Source: Xiphydria camelus (lineage: Eukaryota; Arthropoda; Insecta; Hymenoptera; Xiphydriidae). From it: a stretch of 64,000 nt of DNA. Shown one piece after another: positions 43,802-54,825 of the stretch; the stretch's first letter is position 1; every line of letters starts with the position of its first letter. The translations under genes and the position numbers were made by a program. Location of the stretch: assembly GCA_963678675.1 (NCBI GenBank), contig OY783200.1:10775431-10839430 (forward strand). The letters run 5' to 3'. The notes under the pieces were generated by a model. It made no database searches. It saw nothing but the letters and a program-made list of their open reading frames with translations, and was not told the origin of the DNA.

Positions 43802-44331
43802 CTCCTCCTCCTCATTCGATTCCTCGTCGAGACGTATCGATCTTGAATCATGAGGAGATTCACATGTTTGGTCTTCTTGTGCGAGGTGACGTGGATGGTT
43901 GCGACCGAAAATTTTTCTTTGCGTTTCAGCAGAATGTAGACGTTGACTGAGAGTTCATTCTGCTTCTCAAACTTCGGGACCTCTCTCGGCGGCACTGGGA
44001 AGTCTATATCCGCAAAGTTCAACTCGTTTTCGTAGGGTTTGTACACTGACACACGGTTGGGATGGTCACGCCAATCAACAGGATGCAGCGCCGAAAGGAG
44101 TGCCCACTTGAAACACTGGTCGTCGGTGTTTTTCACGTTGACACAGGCCTCCTTCCTCTTGATAAACCCGGGACGTTCCAGGTAGGAGCTGCCTCGCATC
44201 GGGTTGTACCGGTTCACGTTGACGGTCAAGTTGATGACGACTCGCAACGTCCAACCCGAGCTCCGCTCCTGAAATTCCTCCATTTGCCGGAGAATGGGGT
44301 CCCGCACATTCTCGACGAACCACTGCTTCAA
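43798..44331 (-). pseudogene. DNA polymerase B, N-terminal block (frameshifted from the catalytic part)
   Basis: This 177-codon frame contains KQWFVENVRDPILRQMEEFQ, then YNPMRGSSYLERPGFI and DDQCFKWALLSALHP, a region that precedes the exonuclease domain in insect Polinton polymerases. It ends HVNLLMIQDRY followed by an artefactual arginine run. The catalytic frame resumes within 60 bases, so a single-base shift near 43,835 separates them. The N-terminal region is thought to be linked to terminal-protein function in this family, but that is not visible here. Confidence 0.75.
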
Positions 44332-44381
44332 ATCTGTGGTCTGCAGGATCGGGACGTTTTCTTCGTGGCAAAGTTCTTCAG

Positions 44382-44875
44382 CTAGACGATCTCTTCGTCA
44401 TTCTTCGTGATGCTGTATTCGCCTTCCAACACAGCATTCACCTTTAACGCATTCTCCCTCTTGAGTGCATTTTGATGCGCGGTGTGAAGAGGGCCAGGGC
44501 GTCCTGCAGGAAGGCGGCGGGATCCAGATTTCGCAGGTTTACGATCACCCCGGTGCAGATGCGCCCGTCGAACGCCGACTGGAGATCCTCCCACGAGACG
44601 CGTCTCTGTTCACGTTGACCAAGCCGTCCGCCTCTCACGAGCAAGCTCTTGAGTTTTCGATTGTAACTCTTCACCTGTCGAATGGCGGCCAGGTGTCGTT
44701 GTTTGGCGGCGATCGATGTCCCCTCTCGGCGCATCAATCGTTCGAGTAGGCGTACACTCTCGGTCCCACGTCGGATCCACTGCGTGATCTCGATGGGATC
44801 AACTCTTTTGCGATCGATCAGCTCGAAAGCCTGTCGATGGATGTTTACAATATTCCGGCACTGTTCGGAAGACAT
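44382..44875 (-). pseudogene. DNA polymerase B, extreme N-terminal blocks (frameshift and nonsense)
   Basis: ATG 44875 opens a 143-codon frame with helical, basic sequence and then SWEDLQSAFDGRICTGVIVN and FLQDALALFTPRI. The adjacent frame continues with ENALKVNAVLEGEYSI and ends KNDEEIV at a TAG (44380-44382). Similar strings precede the 'VRDPIL' block in related elements, so one frameshift (about 44,455) and one nonsense codon lie here, with another shift at about 44,350. The start is chosen because the region upstream is terminal-repeat DNA. Confidence 0.65.
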
Positions 44876-44995
44876 GTTGTCGTTTCGTGAGCACGATGTG
44901 ACTAATGACGTGAGCGCGGTGACGCGCAGTATTTAAGCAAAGACGTTGTGGTGGGGGCGAGGTGGGGTAGGTAAACTGGTTCATACCTGTCGAGA

Positions 44996-46049
44996 AGCTA
45001 TGACGTCATCACTCAGGAATGTGACGCGCGCGGATCGGCCGAAACTGTACAGTAGCGCGGAACAAGTCTAAACCTGCACGCATTCCAAGGTCGGTCAACT
45101 GCGCAGTAGCGACGCGATAAGGTATGACGTCATCGCTCAGGAATGGGACACGCGCGTATTGACCGAAACTGTACAGTAGCGCGGAGCAAGCCCGAACCTC
45201 CATGCATTCAAAGGCCGGTCAACTGCCCAGTAGCGACGCGATAAGGCATGACGTCATCGCTCAGGAATGTGACGCGCGCGGATCGACCGAAACTGTACAG
45301 TAGCGCGGAGCAAGTCTGAACCTGCATGCATTCCAAGGCCAATCAACTGCGCAGTAGCGATGCGACAAGGTATGACGTCATCACTCAGGAATCCGACGCG
45401 GTCGAAACTGCGCAGTAGCGCGGTTCAAGTCTGAACCTGCACGCGCCTGTCGGAACCTGCACAGTAGCGATGCGATAAGCTATGACGTCATCGGACGCGG
45501 TCGAGACTGCGCAGTAGCGCGGAGCAAGTCTGAACCTGCACGAGAAATGATAACGTCATCGGACGCGCAGTAGCAAGATACCTGGCGTTGACTACCACCG
45601 ACAGTGGTGCCACCTGGCGTTGATGGTGGGAGTCGAGGAGTGTATCATTCAAATTTCCCGCCACGGCGCATGCGCACTTCAAAATGGCCGCCGCCTACGG
45701 TGGCGCCATCTGGTGGGGGTCGAGGAGTGGGGGTTCAACCAATGGCTGAGCTCCGTTGGAGGAATATTCAAAATGGCCGCCGCCTACGGTGGCGACACCT
45801 AGCGTCGACAGTGGCGCCATCTGGTTGGGGTCGAGGAGTGGGGGTTCAACCAATGACAGAGCTCCATTGGGTCGAGGAGTGGGGGTTCGATCAATCACAG
45901 AGCTCCGCTGGGTCACGTGATGCGCGAATTCAAATTTCCCGCCACGGCGCATGCGCACTTCCGCTAAATTCAAATTTCCCGCCATTTTGCCCCTGAAAGT
46001 AGGCAACCCGTCCGGATTGACGGCGTCGAACCCGCCTAGCTTATCTACT
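44996..46049 (-). repeat. Right terminal inverted repeat of the Polinton, with ~123-bp tandem units
   Basis: Inverted counterpart of 36976-37800. It holds four to five tandem units of about 123 bp (starting near 45003, 45127, 45250, 45373 and 45488). Each has a tgacgtcat palindrome and 'actgtacagtagcgcgga'. Towards the end are blocks with 'tggcgccatctggt', 'tcgaggagtgggggttcaac' and 'aaatttcccgccacggcgca'. Confidence 0.85.
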
Positions 46050-46055
46050 TATCTT

Positions 46056-46464
46056 CCCAGATAGAAAAGTTCCTCCAGAATTGCGGTACAGTGCCACGGT
46101 AGAAATATCAGGTTCTACCGACACGACGTGCTTCGACAAGATCTCCATCAGCTTTGGCGGTATATTGGCGACCTTGGCGGCACTTCACTAATTAAATCCT
46201 GTGGCACACTTTTCACATTATTGCGGTAGTATAGCTGCACAGCGTTCCGGTAATATACCGTCTTCCTGTACTGACAGTGTACTGGCAGGGTACATGCATT
46301 TTGCCTCCAATATACCGGAATTTAAAATCTCTAGAATTGCGGTACAATGCCACGGTAGGAACATCAGGTTCTACCGACACGACGTGCTTCGACAAGGTCT
46401 GCATCAACTTTGGCGGTATATTGGCAGCACTGCACTAATCCAGTGGCAGACTTTTCTATCTGGG
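46056..46464. mobile_element. CCCAGATAGAAAAG-ended element, 409 bp
   Basis: The ends CCCAGATAGAAAAGT and complement are flanked by tt (46054-46055 and 46465-46466). It starts immediately after the Polinton's duplicated tatctt. Inside, a block of about 95 bp beginning 'agaattgcggtaca' occurs twice (about 46078 and 46334). The ends resemble those of D1/D2 and the CCCAGGTAGC elements. Confidence 0.78.
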
Positions 46465-46466
46465 TT

Positions 46467-47831
46467 GTTCTCTTTTTCTGAGTCATTCAACAAAACGTCC
46501 GCTTAAGTCACGTTCCATAATTCGTCAAACTTAATATTACGTATTTCCAAAATATTGTCCCACATGTCAAACCTATTTTCTTTTACAATAAAGTAGATAT
46601 ATTTGGGTTTTATTTTCGCATTCAAATCTTAACATATTTCTTGGTAAACCCGCGAAATTTGTACTGCGGGTTTACCAAATTCGTCGACGATATACTTGTA
46701 GTCTGTCGATAAAAGAATACTTAATCATTCTTGCCCGTACTTCGACATACTGATTTAAGAAGAAAAGGTACACATTCATAAGACCGATATACAGTCGCGG
46801 TGAATAAACATCAGTTTTCTCTGGGGCGATGACATTCGTTCGCAGTTGAAACATAAACAGTTTCGTCTGCTCAATATTTCTCTACTAGCAACAGCATTAT
46901 TATACTTGTTTATTATTGAAATAAAAATACAAATATACATAATACGAAAAATGTTGAACAAAGATATACAATAAAGCTGATTGTGTGTTGGGGGTAACTA
47001 AGCTACCAGCGAGGTAGTCTTCCATTTTATAGAGATTTGTGGTCTAATCGTCAACAAACTGTAAAAAAAACTTTCATCTATGCTAGAACCATCTTTGGTA
47101 GCAATAAGAGCCCCAGAACACCTTCCGGAAGGGTAATTTACTCTTGTGAATTTAAAATTTTTCGAATAATTCATGAATAATTTCCAAGCGGCTTGTCCGA
47201 CCGACCCCAAAGTTGTAGAACAATCCTTTCCTAAACTAGAATATACCCTGGTAGCGATAGAAGTCTCGGACCAACTTTCGGAATGGTATTTCACGCACTC
47301 TTGATAGCGACGATAATTTTATGGCTATTTTCTGCCAAACCATTGGACTTACGATTGTCCCACCCCGAGACATTTTTTTGGAATACCTAAAACAATCAGG
47401 ATCAACCGAAAAAAGTTAAGTTTTAGAAAAGTGGGGGACTGGTAAAATTTTGTCGTTTTGAATTTCTGACTAAACGACCGGGCTTACGACTTTGCCGGTC
47501 TAGAACATTTTTTAGAACACCTAGGACAATCAGGAATAATTTAAAAAAAGTTCGATTCTCAAAAAGTAGGGTGCTGGCTTCTAATTTCGTTTTTTTTTCA
47601 CTTTTCTGACTTATTTTTGTTTGAAGTGTCGTTTTGGAACATCGCGGTACAAAGTGAGAATAATGTGGAAAAATCGTGAAACTTTCATATTTAAAAAAGT
47701 GGGGGGCTAACTTCACGCAGGTTATGCTACACGTGCGTGCCGGGGTACGTGTGCGTGCCGGGGTACGTACCCTGGTCAAGGAAGGAAAGTACAGCGCGCG
47801 TATCTGAGTTATTCTCAAATTTTTTGAACTC
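46467..47831. other. No gene seen; degenerate ~120-bp repeats at 47.33-47.71 kb
   Basis: The right part shows about three diverged units, each with 'gaacatttttta', 'acaatcaggat/aataa', 'aaaaaagtt' and 'aaaaagtgggg.gctg'. The left part (46.47-47.3 kb) is AT-rich with only short frames that I cannot assign. Confidence 0.45.
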
Positions 47832-48672
47832 TACCGCATGTCCGAGCCCAAACCGCTCAAGCGCCGATACCTATGGCCGATAACTTGAAATTTGTTTTCG
47901 GCAGTGTTTGCCGACGGTTGAAAATTTGATAGTTAGAGATGGCTTGAGAAGAGTGCGCTGTGTGTACTGCGTGAGAGCAAAAAGTGTCAAAGGTCTGATT
48001 TCTCGATAGCTGTCAATTCGAGAGATCGAAGTATTGAATAATAGACGAAACACTTCGATCTCCCGAATTGACAGCTATCGGGAAATCAGACGTTTGACAC
48101 TTTTCGCTCTCACACAGCACACACAGCGCACTCTTCTCAAGCCAACTCTAACTATAAAATTCTTGACCGTCGGTAAAGTTTCGGCAATGTCGGTATATCT
48201 GCTTGTTTAATTCGGGATGATACACCGTATGTCCCACTCTGTACGGGCCAGTTTGAAAGTTACCTTCAGGGAGGCTTGGTCGGTAATCGAAACATTTAAT
48301 ACCGGTAGAAGTCGAGTCGGTAGTTAGAGTTGGTGTCAATTCGGGAGATCGAAGCGTCTAACCTCGAAATTATGAATTTGTGAATAATGGTGAGTAATTT
48401 CCATTATTCACAAATTCATAATTTCGAAGTTAGACGCTTCGATCACCCGAATTGACACCAACTCTAACTACCGACTCGACTTCTACCGGTATTAAATGAC
48501 TCAAGTACCGACCAAGCCTCCCCGAAGGTAACTTCAAGCTGGCCCGTATAGAGTGGGACATACGGCATACGGTATCAAATTTTCAACCGTCGGCAAACAC
48601 TGCCGAAAACAAATTTCAAGTTATCGGCCATAGGTATCGGCACTTGAGCGGTTTGGGCTCGTACATGCGGTA
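47832..48672. mobile_element. TA-flanked MITE, family S, with family B and C modules nested
   Basis: The outer ends TACCGCATGTCCGAGCCC and complement are flanked by TA. Inside are the family C interior (module 'gttagag.tggcttgagaag') and, from about 48220 to 48560, a family B palindrome with ACCGTATGTCCCACTCTGTA ends. It is a composite of at least three related families. Confidence 0.75.
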
Positions 48673-48719
48673 TAGAGATGTCTCTAGTTCAAAGTGGGGG
48701 TGTGAAGAGCTGTGCCATT

Positions 48720-49519
48720 GGGTGCATTCAGCAGATCATTCCGCTCCGCAAGAGTTGTGGAGCAGCTCAGTAAAAATCTGCCGAACGCGCATTCTACCGA
48801 GCGCTCCAAGTGAGCGCAAGTGGTAGCGGTCGCCATGTTTTGTAGCGAAGAAAAGTTACGCTCCAGCGCTCCCGCTCACTTCCATCGGAAGAAGTTTTGG
48901 CGCATTTTATGAATGATGTCAAGCGGTGTGAACCGATGTGTCGAATTCCGTCTGTCGTGCGACGGAACATCTTATATGTTATGTATTATTATGAAAAAAA
49001 TTACATTTTCTTGCCACCGGCAATGGAGTTAATATTGTTTAGCTCTGAGGTGCTGATATAAACAACACAATATTTTGTAACCAGAGATAACACCGGACAA
49101 CAGTGATTTTGTTACTCGAACCAAACTAGGTGATTCTTATAGATTTATGTGCGCTAAAAACGAATCTAACTCAAATTTGCATACCACGTCAGGATTTTTA
49201 AATACTTGAAGTTAAATATAAGAAAACGGGCGATTTTGGCCATATTCGCGGGTCTATTACTAACTAAAAAATGTTTCTTTTCGAACTTTTTAATACATTA
49301 GTTTATTGTTTCTAAACGATTTTACAAAGTCAAATTTCAATCCCAAAGTACGATTTTTCAAAGCTAAAGTACGACAAGTCGATCGTTTAAATCCACTGCG
49401 CCACGCGCCTAAATGTATCGCAGGCCACGGCCAGAACTTGTTGTCAGCAGAACAGAGAGCGCTACTTCTGAGCGTATACTGAGCGGTAGCGGTTTATGCT
49501 CGATCTGCTGAATGCAACC
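48720..49519. mobile_element. Harbinger-type MITE, TIR GGGTGCATTCAGCAGATC, 800 bp
   Basis: The ends GGGTGCATTCAGCAGATC and GATCTGCTGAATGCAACC are flanked by att (48717-48719 and 49520-49522). The ends resemble those of the 21.8-27.9 kb Harbinger, and the duplication is the same. The interior has only short frames. Confidence 0.78.
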
Positions 49520-49522
49520 ATT

Positions 49523-49840
49523 GCTCCATTTGATAATTTTGCCGAAATCGTCTCTTCTTATCAATGGCGTCCGAGATTTTTTGATACTTCGCGACAAATG
49601 GGCACTTTATTTCGACAAAACTATCGTCATTAACTAGCCCGTTTAGAGCAGCACTCTTAACTCCTGTTCTATCACGCGTCAGGCGTTCTCTTCGTTCTCC
49701 TATCCGTACGCGATGGTCTCGACTTTCGACAAGTCACGCGGATATTTTAACTTCAATGTTCCGCACACGGTGTCATGCTTCTTCTGAGGCATACTTTGAC
49801 ATTGGTCCCGGGTATCCTCTTCGATTTATACTCAATTCTC
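49523..49840. other. No gene seen
   Basis: Probably the 3' flank of the Mutator-like pseudogene. No coding signal was found. Confidence 0.35.
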
Positions 49841-50141
49841 TTACTGCCATGTAAGCTTCTTGAACTGCAGTAGTCTTTGTTTTTCGAATTCTATCACTGA
49901 CAGATCTGAATGCTGGGCGTTGGAACCGTAGTGTGTATCAGGAACGAATCGCTTTCTCTTTTCACGCTGTTTCGGGAGGTCGCTTCTGTTTTTCTTCTCT
50001 TTCAATCTGATTCCGCACCGTTCTTTGCCAATACTACTTAATTCTTTTCTCTTCCATCTTTCAATTAATGTTGCCGGTTTCTTTTCCAAGGCAACGCTGA
50101 GAGCTGTCAGGAGCTGTGGCGTCGGTTTACCGCGATAGACA

Positions 50142-51320
50142 AGGTGTCCGTAAAGTATGGAAACGGTTGAATATCTCGAAAAGTATGCTCCAGATCGGGA
50201 AACGAAAAAATACGTATCTGATATATTTTTTAAAAAACTATCAAATGACACCAAGATTGATCCCACACCCCAACACCTGTGGGTGGGGGGGGGGGGGGAG
50301 AAGCTTCAAAATCTTAAATAGGAACCACCACTTTTGATTGCATATTCGCATTCTACATTAGAAACTACATAACTTTTATTTGAAACATTTTTTTCGATTC
50401 GTGGCAGATGGCGCTATAATCGACGAAATTCAAATTTTTCGGTTTGTGTACAAACAGCAAAGTGTACAAAACAAAACCTGTAAATCTCGATGAATTGAGA
50501 GAAAAAATAATACAATGCTTGTGTGTGTGAATATGATAACAGCAGAAACTTTGCAAAAGGTAAATGACAACATGTATGCACGATTTGGGACACTGTCAAG
50601 TAGCTGGAGGTGAGCAATTTTAACATTTAATTAATTAGGGGACTCATCTGAATCAAGTACCCCGATGGTGAGAGGCGAGGGGACTCACCTGAATCAAGCA
50701 CCCCGATGGTGAGAGGCGAGGGAACTCACCTGAATCAAGCACCCCGATGGTGAGAGGCGAGGGGACTCATCTGAATCAAGCACCCCAATGGTGAGAGGCG
50801 AGAGGACTCACCTGAATCAAGCACCCCGAAGGGAACAGAAAACTATTATGTCCACGTCGTTGCTTCTGGGTTACGCTAAAAGTACTTTTTTACCAGATTT
50901 TTAAATGTCTAACGACAAAAGATTTACTGTAAATTCAAATTTGCAAAACAAAAATTACAGCAAATGTAAATTTATATCGCAATTGTATTGCAGAATCGAA
51001 TAAATCGACTCTCAATTGCAAAAACCGAAAAATTTGAATTTCGTCGATTATAGCGCCATGTGCCACGAATCGAAAAAAAATGTTTCAAATAAAAGTTATG
51101 TAGTTTCTAATGTAGAATGCGAATATGCAATCAAAAGTGGGGGTTCCTATTTAAGATTTTGAAGCTTCCCCCTCCCCCACCCACAGGGGTTGGGGTGTGG
51201 GATCAATCTTGGTGTCATTTGATAGTTTTTTTAAATATATCAGATACGTATTTTTTCGTTTCCCGATCTGAAGCATACTTTTCGAGATATTCAACCGTTT
51301 CCATACTTTACGGACACCCT
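50142..51320. mobile_element. Fold-back element, TIR AGGTGTCCGTAAAGTATGGA
   Basis: Inverted arms of about 330 bp begin AGGTGTCCGTAAAGTATGG and contain a G-run, 'gaagcttcaaaatcttaaat' and 'gtggca(g/c)atggcgctataa'. The centre holds a minisatellite. It interrupts the Mutator-like pseudogene. No transposase is encoded. Confidence 0.82.
50638..50832. repeat. Minisatellite, about five 42-bp units
   Basis: The unit has 'ggggactcacctgaatcaag' followed by 'caccccgatggtgagaggcga', with few substitutions. It lies between the arms of the fold-back element. Confidence 0.88.
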
Positions 51321-53164
51321 GGATTTACAAATTATTGGATTGCAGCTCTTCTCGATATTACTATTTATCGAGTACAAGAAACGTTCCATGTGGTATGTCA
51401 GTCGAGTAACGACCTCTTCTACTCGTTAATACAGCCCGAGTCTTTATAATTCGGGAATATCGTTCTTTTCGCCCTCCTTCAGCTTTCCGTCGCAGAAATA
51501 GCTGGCGCAGTTTCTATAGTCACCGAAAACATGACGGCATGTGCTCAATATGTCCTTTCAAAAGAGTTGGCCATCTGCTCTCTTCTCGTGGTATCTTCTC
51601 GGCGATATTTTACGGCCATCGTAACGACATTTCTTATTTTCATTACACAGCCTTCTACGACTTTTCGCCAAAAATGGAAATATTTTTCTCCTCTATGTCG
51701 GTATCTTTATTTTCGTAGTATCCTTGATTTTCGTTGACATGTTTCGCAACAAGTGGTTGATATATTCCATTTTTTTTTACTTCAAAGTTTTCGTAGGGGT
51801 AGCTGTCGCGTACTTTTTTATATATACTACTGTCACGATTACCGATGAGTACGTCATTCCCTGCATATCAAACCCTGCATTTCAATGCTGCGGTTAAATC
51901 CTTCCACAATAGCGTCGGCTTCGATACTGGAGAAGTTACGGGTAGCTTCAAAATTCTTAAAGCAGGCGTGTTCTGGTGGCTGTAGCCCTTTCTTTGCAGA
52001 TCTGGCGCACACCAAGCAATATTTATTACACACGCTGCAGAATAGCACTGCGTGAGTATGGTCGCCTATGAAAAGGCCTATTCCAAATAAAGAATCGTAC
52101 GTCTCTGTCCTGTACGACCTCTTCATCTAGCTACCGTCGGCGATGACGTCGTTTCACGGCAAGACGAACTCTTCGCCTGCAGCTTCAATTTCTGCTTCTG
52201 CTGCGATATCAAAGCTTTCGACGATTTCTTCGAAATACATATGCATTTGTCCCACGTTTTCGATTACATGCATCGAACATTTTGCGCTGCTAACAGTATT
52301 TCCAATTGGGAATATCCTATTCCGACCGCTGTACATCCGGCGGACAGATTTATCGTCCTTGGATGTACAAGTTTTATCGTCCTTATGCAATTTTCCTTAT
52401 TTTTAGATACACGAACAGTCCTATATATATAAATACCTATTTATATCCTTCACAGATTTTATAAGTGGATATCTGAAATTGCCATGTAAAAAGCAGATTA
52501 AATTTCCATTGAGAATCGTATGGGATTCCTATAGGTTTTTATGGAAAATAAATTTGTAAAATCAATATATATACCGTATGTCCAATGGCTAGTCGAGCAG
52601 GTGCAGCGACCTGAATTTTCCTGAAACTTGACTTCGGCAGTGTTTTAGTTAAAGGTGGCTTTGGAAGGTGGCTTTGGAAGCATACGAGCGAAACGTTTGA
52701 AATATCTAATTTCCCGATAGGTAAAAGCGGGAGGTAGATAAATGCGGGAGATCGAAGTGTAACCTCAAAATTGTGAATGTTGGAATAATGGTGAGTAATT
52801 GTTTGAAACGATAAGACATAATAATTCGGGTTTTTTTTCGATGTTCAACTAAATAACACGACTGATACCTAATTGCAGAGAGAAGCGACTGGCAGTCGTG
52901 GAGGAAGGGACTACCGTCAACGTGATCCTCGTCAGAGTGGTCGAGCTCTGCCTCGGCGACGAAAGGTGCAATTAAAATGAAATGAAAGCCTGAGTCAAGG
53001 TGAAAATTGGAAGGCGTGGAAAGAAAACGCGGCAGAGTCGCCAACAGAAGGAGTGAGTGAAGTGCGAAAGAAAAGTGCAGTGGCGCCGAAAAACGTCGCA
53101 TGTAGAAGACAGTGACGAACAGCAGCAGCAGCTGGTCGACACTGCTCAACTCCGCACCAGCTCC

Positions 53165-53378
53165 TGAATGATATCTCGCCGATCGCGATACGCGGCAGCT
53201 CCTGTGGACAACGATTCCAGACACTCGAGTCGTAGTCGCAGCAAGGACAGCAGCAGCAGCAGCGTCGACGGCAGGGCCACCGTTGGAAAGCGAAGGCAAT
53301 CCAAGACCGACTCGGATAGCTGTAAGAGAAAGACACATCGGCGGAAACATAAAATATCGAAGCAAGACTTGCAATGAG
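53165..53378 (+). pseudogene. Captured SR/KR-rich coding fragment in the arms of element R
   Basis: ATG 53168 opens a 69-codon frame: RHSSRSRSKDSSSSSVDGR followed by a basic run ending KTHRRKHKISKQDLQ. The same frame occurs inverted in the other arm at 53936-53727. The composition, unlike that of the MITE, suggests an exon captured from a host nuclear protein gene, but I do not recognise the gene. The sequence 'gtgtg|gtaaga' shortly after the stop could be an old splice donor. Expression is unknown. Confidence 0.4.
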
Positions 53379-54785
53379 AGTGTGGTAAGAGGAAGAAGAA
53401 AAATGACAGAGACAAGGCGACGAGACGGAGGAGGAAGTCGTCACCACGAAGGGTTCCTGAAACGGTAGCAGTACTAGCACCGTGCGAACAGTTCCAGAGA
53501 ACAGGCCGTCTACACCCAGTCGTAAATCATGCCGAATTCCTGTGACACCCGACAGCGGCATCACGTCAGGAGTGTGAACGGTGGAGAAGAACGGGAGCCT
53601 CACTGAAAAAGGAAGAAGCAGTGTTGGCGGTGGTAGTGACAGCTAAGGAATCCTTCGTGGTGACGACTTCCTCCTCCGTCTCGTCGCCTTGTCTCTGTCA
53701 TTTTTCTTCTTCCTCTTACCACACTCTCATTGCAAGTCTTGCTTCGATATTTTATGTTTCCGCCGATGTGTCTTTCTCTTACAGCTATCCGAGTCGGTCT
53801 TGGATTGCCTTCGCTTTCCAACGGTGGCCCTGCCGTCGACGCTGCTGCTGCTGCTGTCCTTGCTGCGACTACGACTCGAGTGTCTGGAATCGTTGTCCAC
53901 AGGAGCTGCCGCGTATCGCGATCGGCGAGATATCATTCAGGAGCTGGTGCGGAGTTGAGCAGTGTCGACCAGCTGCTGCTGCTGTTCGTCACTGTCTTCT
54001 ACATGCGACGTTTTTCGGCGCCACTGCACTTTTCTTTCGCACTTCACTCACTCCTTCTGTTGGCGACTCTGCCACGTTTTCTTTCCACGCCTTCCAATTT
54101 TCACCTTGACTCAGGCTTTCATTTCATTTTAATTGCACCTTTCGTCGCCGAGGCAGAGCTCGACCACTCTGACGAGGATCACGTTGACGGTAGTCCCTTC
54201 CTCCACGACTGCCAGTCGCTTCTCTCTGCAATTAGGTATCAGTCGTGTTATTTAGTTGAACATCGAAAAAAACCCGAATTATTATGTCTTATAGTTTCAA
54301 ACAATTACTCACCATTATTCCAGCATTCACAATTTTGAGGTTACTCTTCGATCTCCCGCATTTATCTACCTCCCGCTTTTACCTATCGGGAAATTACCTA
54401 GATATTTCAAACGTTTTTTGGCGAAAAGAGCGATCGCCATGTTATCGGCGGAGCGTTTCGTCCCGGAGTCGGCCTGTGGACTCGTCAGTAAGGCTAGGCC
54501 GACTCCTGCCTTAGACGCTCTGTGTGCTCTGTCCTCCGTGATTGTCGAACAGCTTCGGTCTTATGTAGAAACGTACTCGTGTTCGACCACTAGTGAGAAA
54601 GGCAGCGCCATCTGATGGCGGGCCGCCACAGTACTCCCCCCAGTGACGGCTGCTGGAGGCAGGCGTAACGATGTGGAAGATGGTGGTGTGCGTGGCTATG
54701 GCTGTGTGAGCGTGGTTCTATGTGACTGGGACATCGTGAGTTGGAAATTCCGCCGGTGTTCGTCGCAGCGTGTGAGAGATCGATC

Positions 54786-54825
<40 letters not shown>

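Larger units (their letters stand above)
36976..46049. mobile_element. Polinton/Maverick-type endogenous adintovirus-like element (degraded)
   Basis: The termini are AGTAGATAAGCTAGGCGGGT and its exact complement (22 bp perfect), flanked by the 6-bp duplication tatctt (36970-36975 and 46050-46055), the hallmark of Polinton integration. Inside are a protein-primed family-B DNA polymerase (-), a packaging ATPase (-), a Polinton-associated ORF (+) and chromodomain scraps (+). Autonomous members are typically 15-20 kb with integrase, cysteine protease, and major and minor capsid genes. None of those is recognisable here, so this 9.07-kb copy is a deletion derivative or recombinant. It is an old copy of a virus-like element, with visible breaks in every long gene. 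Confidence 0.9.
49841..52395 (-). pseudogene. Mutator-like (MULE, pfam20700-type) transposase pseudogene, split by an insertion
   Basis: From about 52395 the minus strand gives a block ending EEIVESFDIAAEAEIEAAGE. Then ADGS, a TAG where tryptophan is expected, and MKRSYRTETYDSLFGIGLF follow in the same frame. Next come NKYCLVCARSAKKGLQPPEH and SIEADAIVEGFNRSIEMQG. After a frameshift at about 51,858 the sequence continues with DSSIYKKVRDSYPYENFEV, and after further breaks with VFGDYRNCASYFCDGKLKEG (about 51,450). The C-terminal part resumes at 50138-49841 (FVPDTHYGSNAQHSDLSV) on the far side of the 50142-51320 fold-back element. Several stops and shifts make it inactive. Confidence 0.72.

Noticed and set aside
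52706..54338. Long frames of 162-222 codons on both strands in the R palindrome
   Set aside because: They arise from the GC-rich inverted arms and repeat in mirror image. Only the SR-rich frame has protein-like composition.
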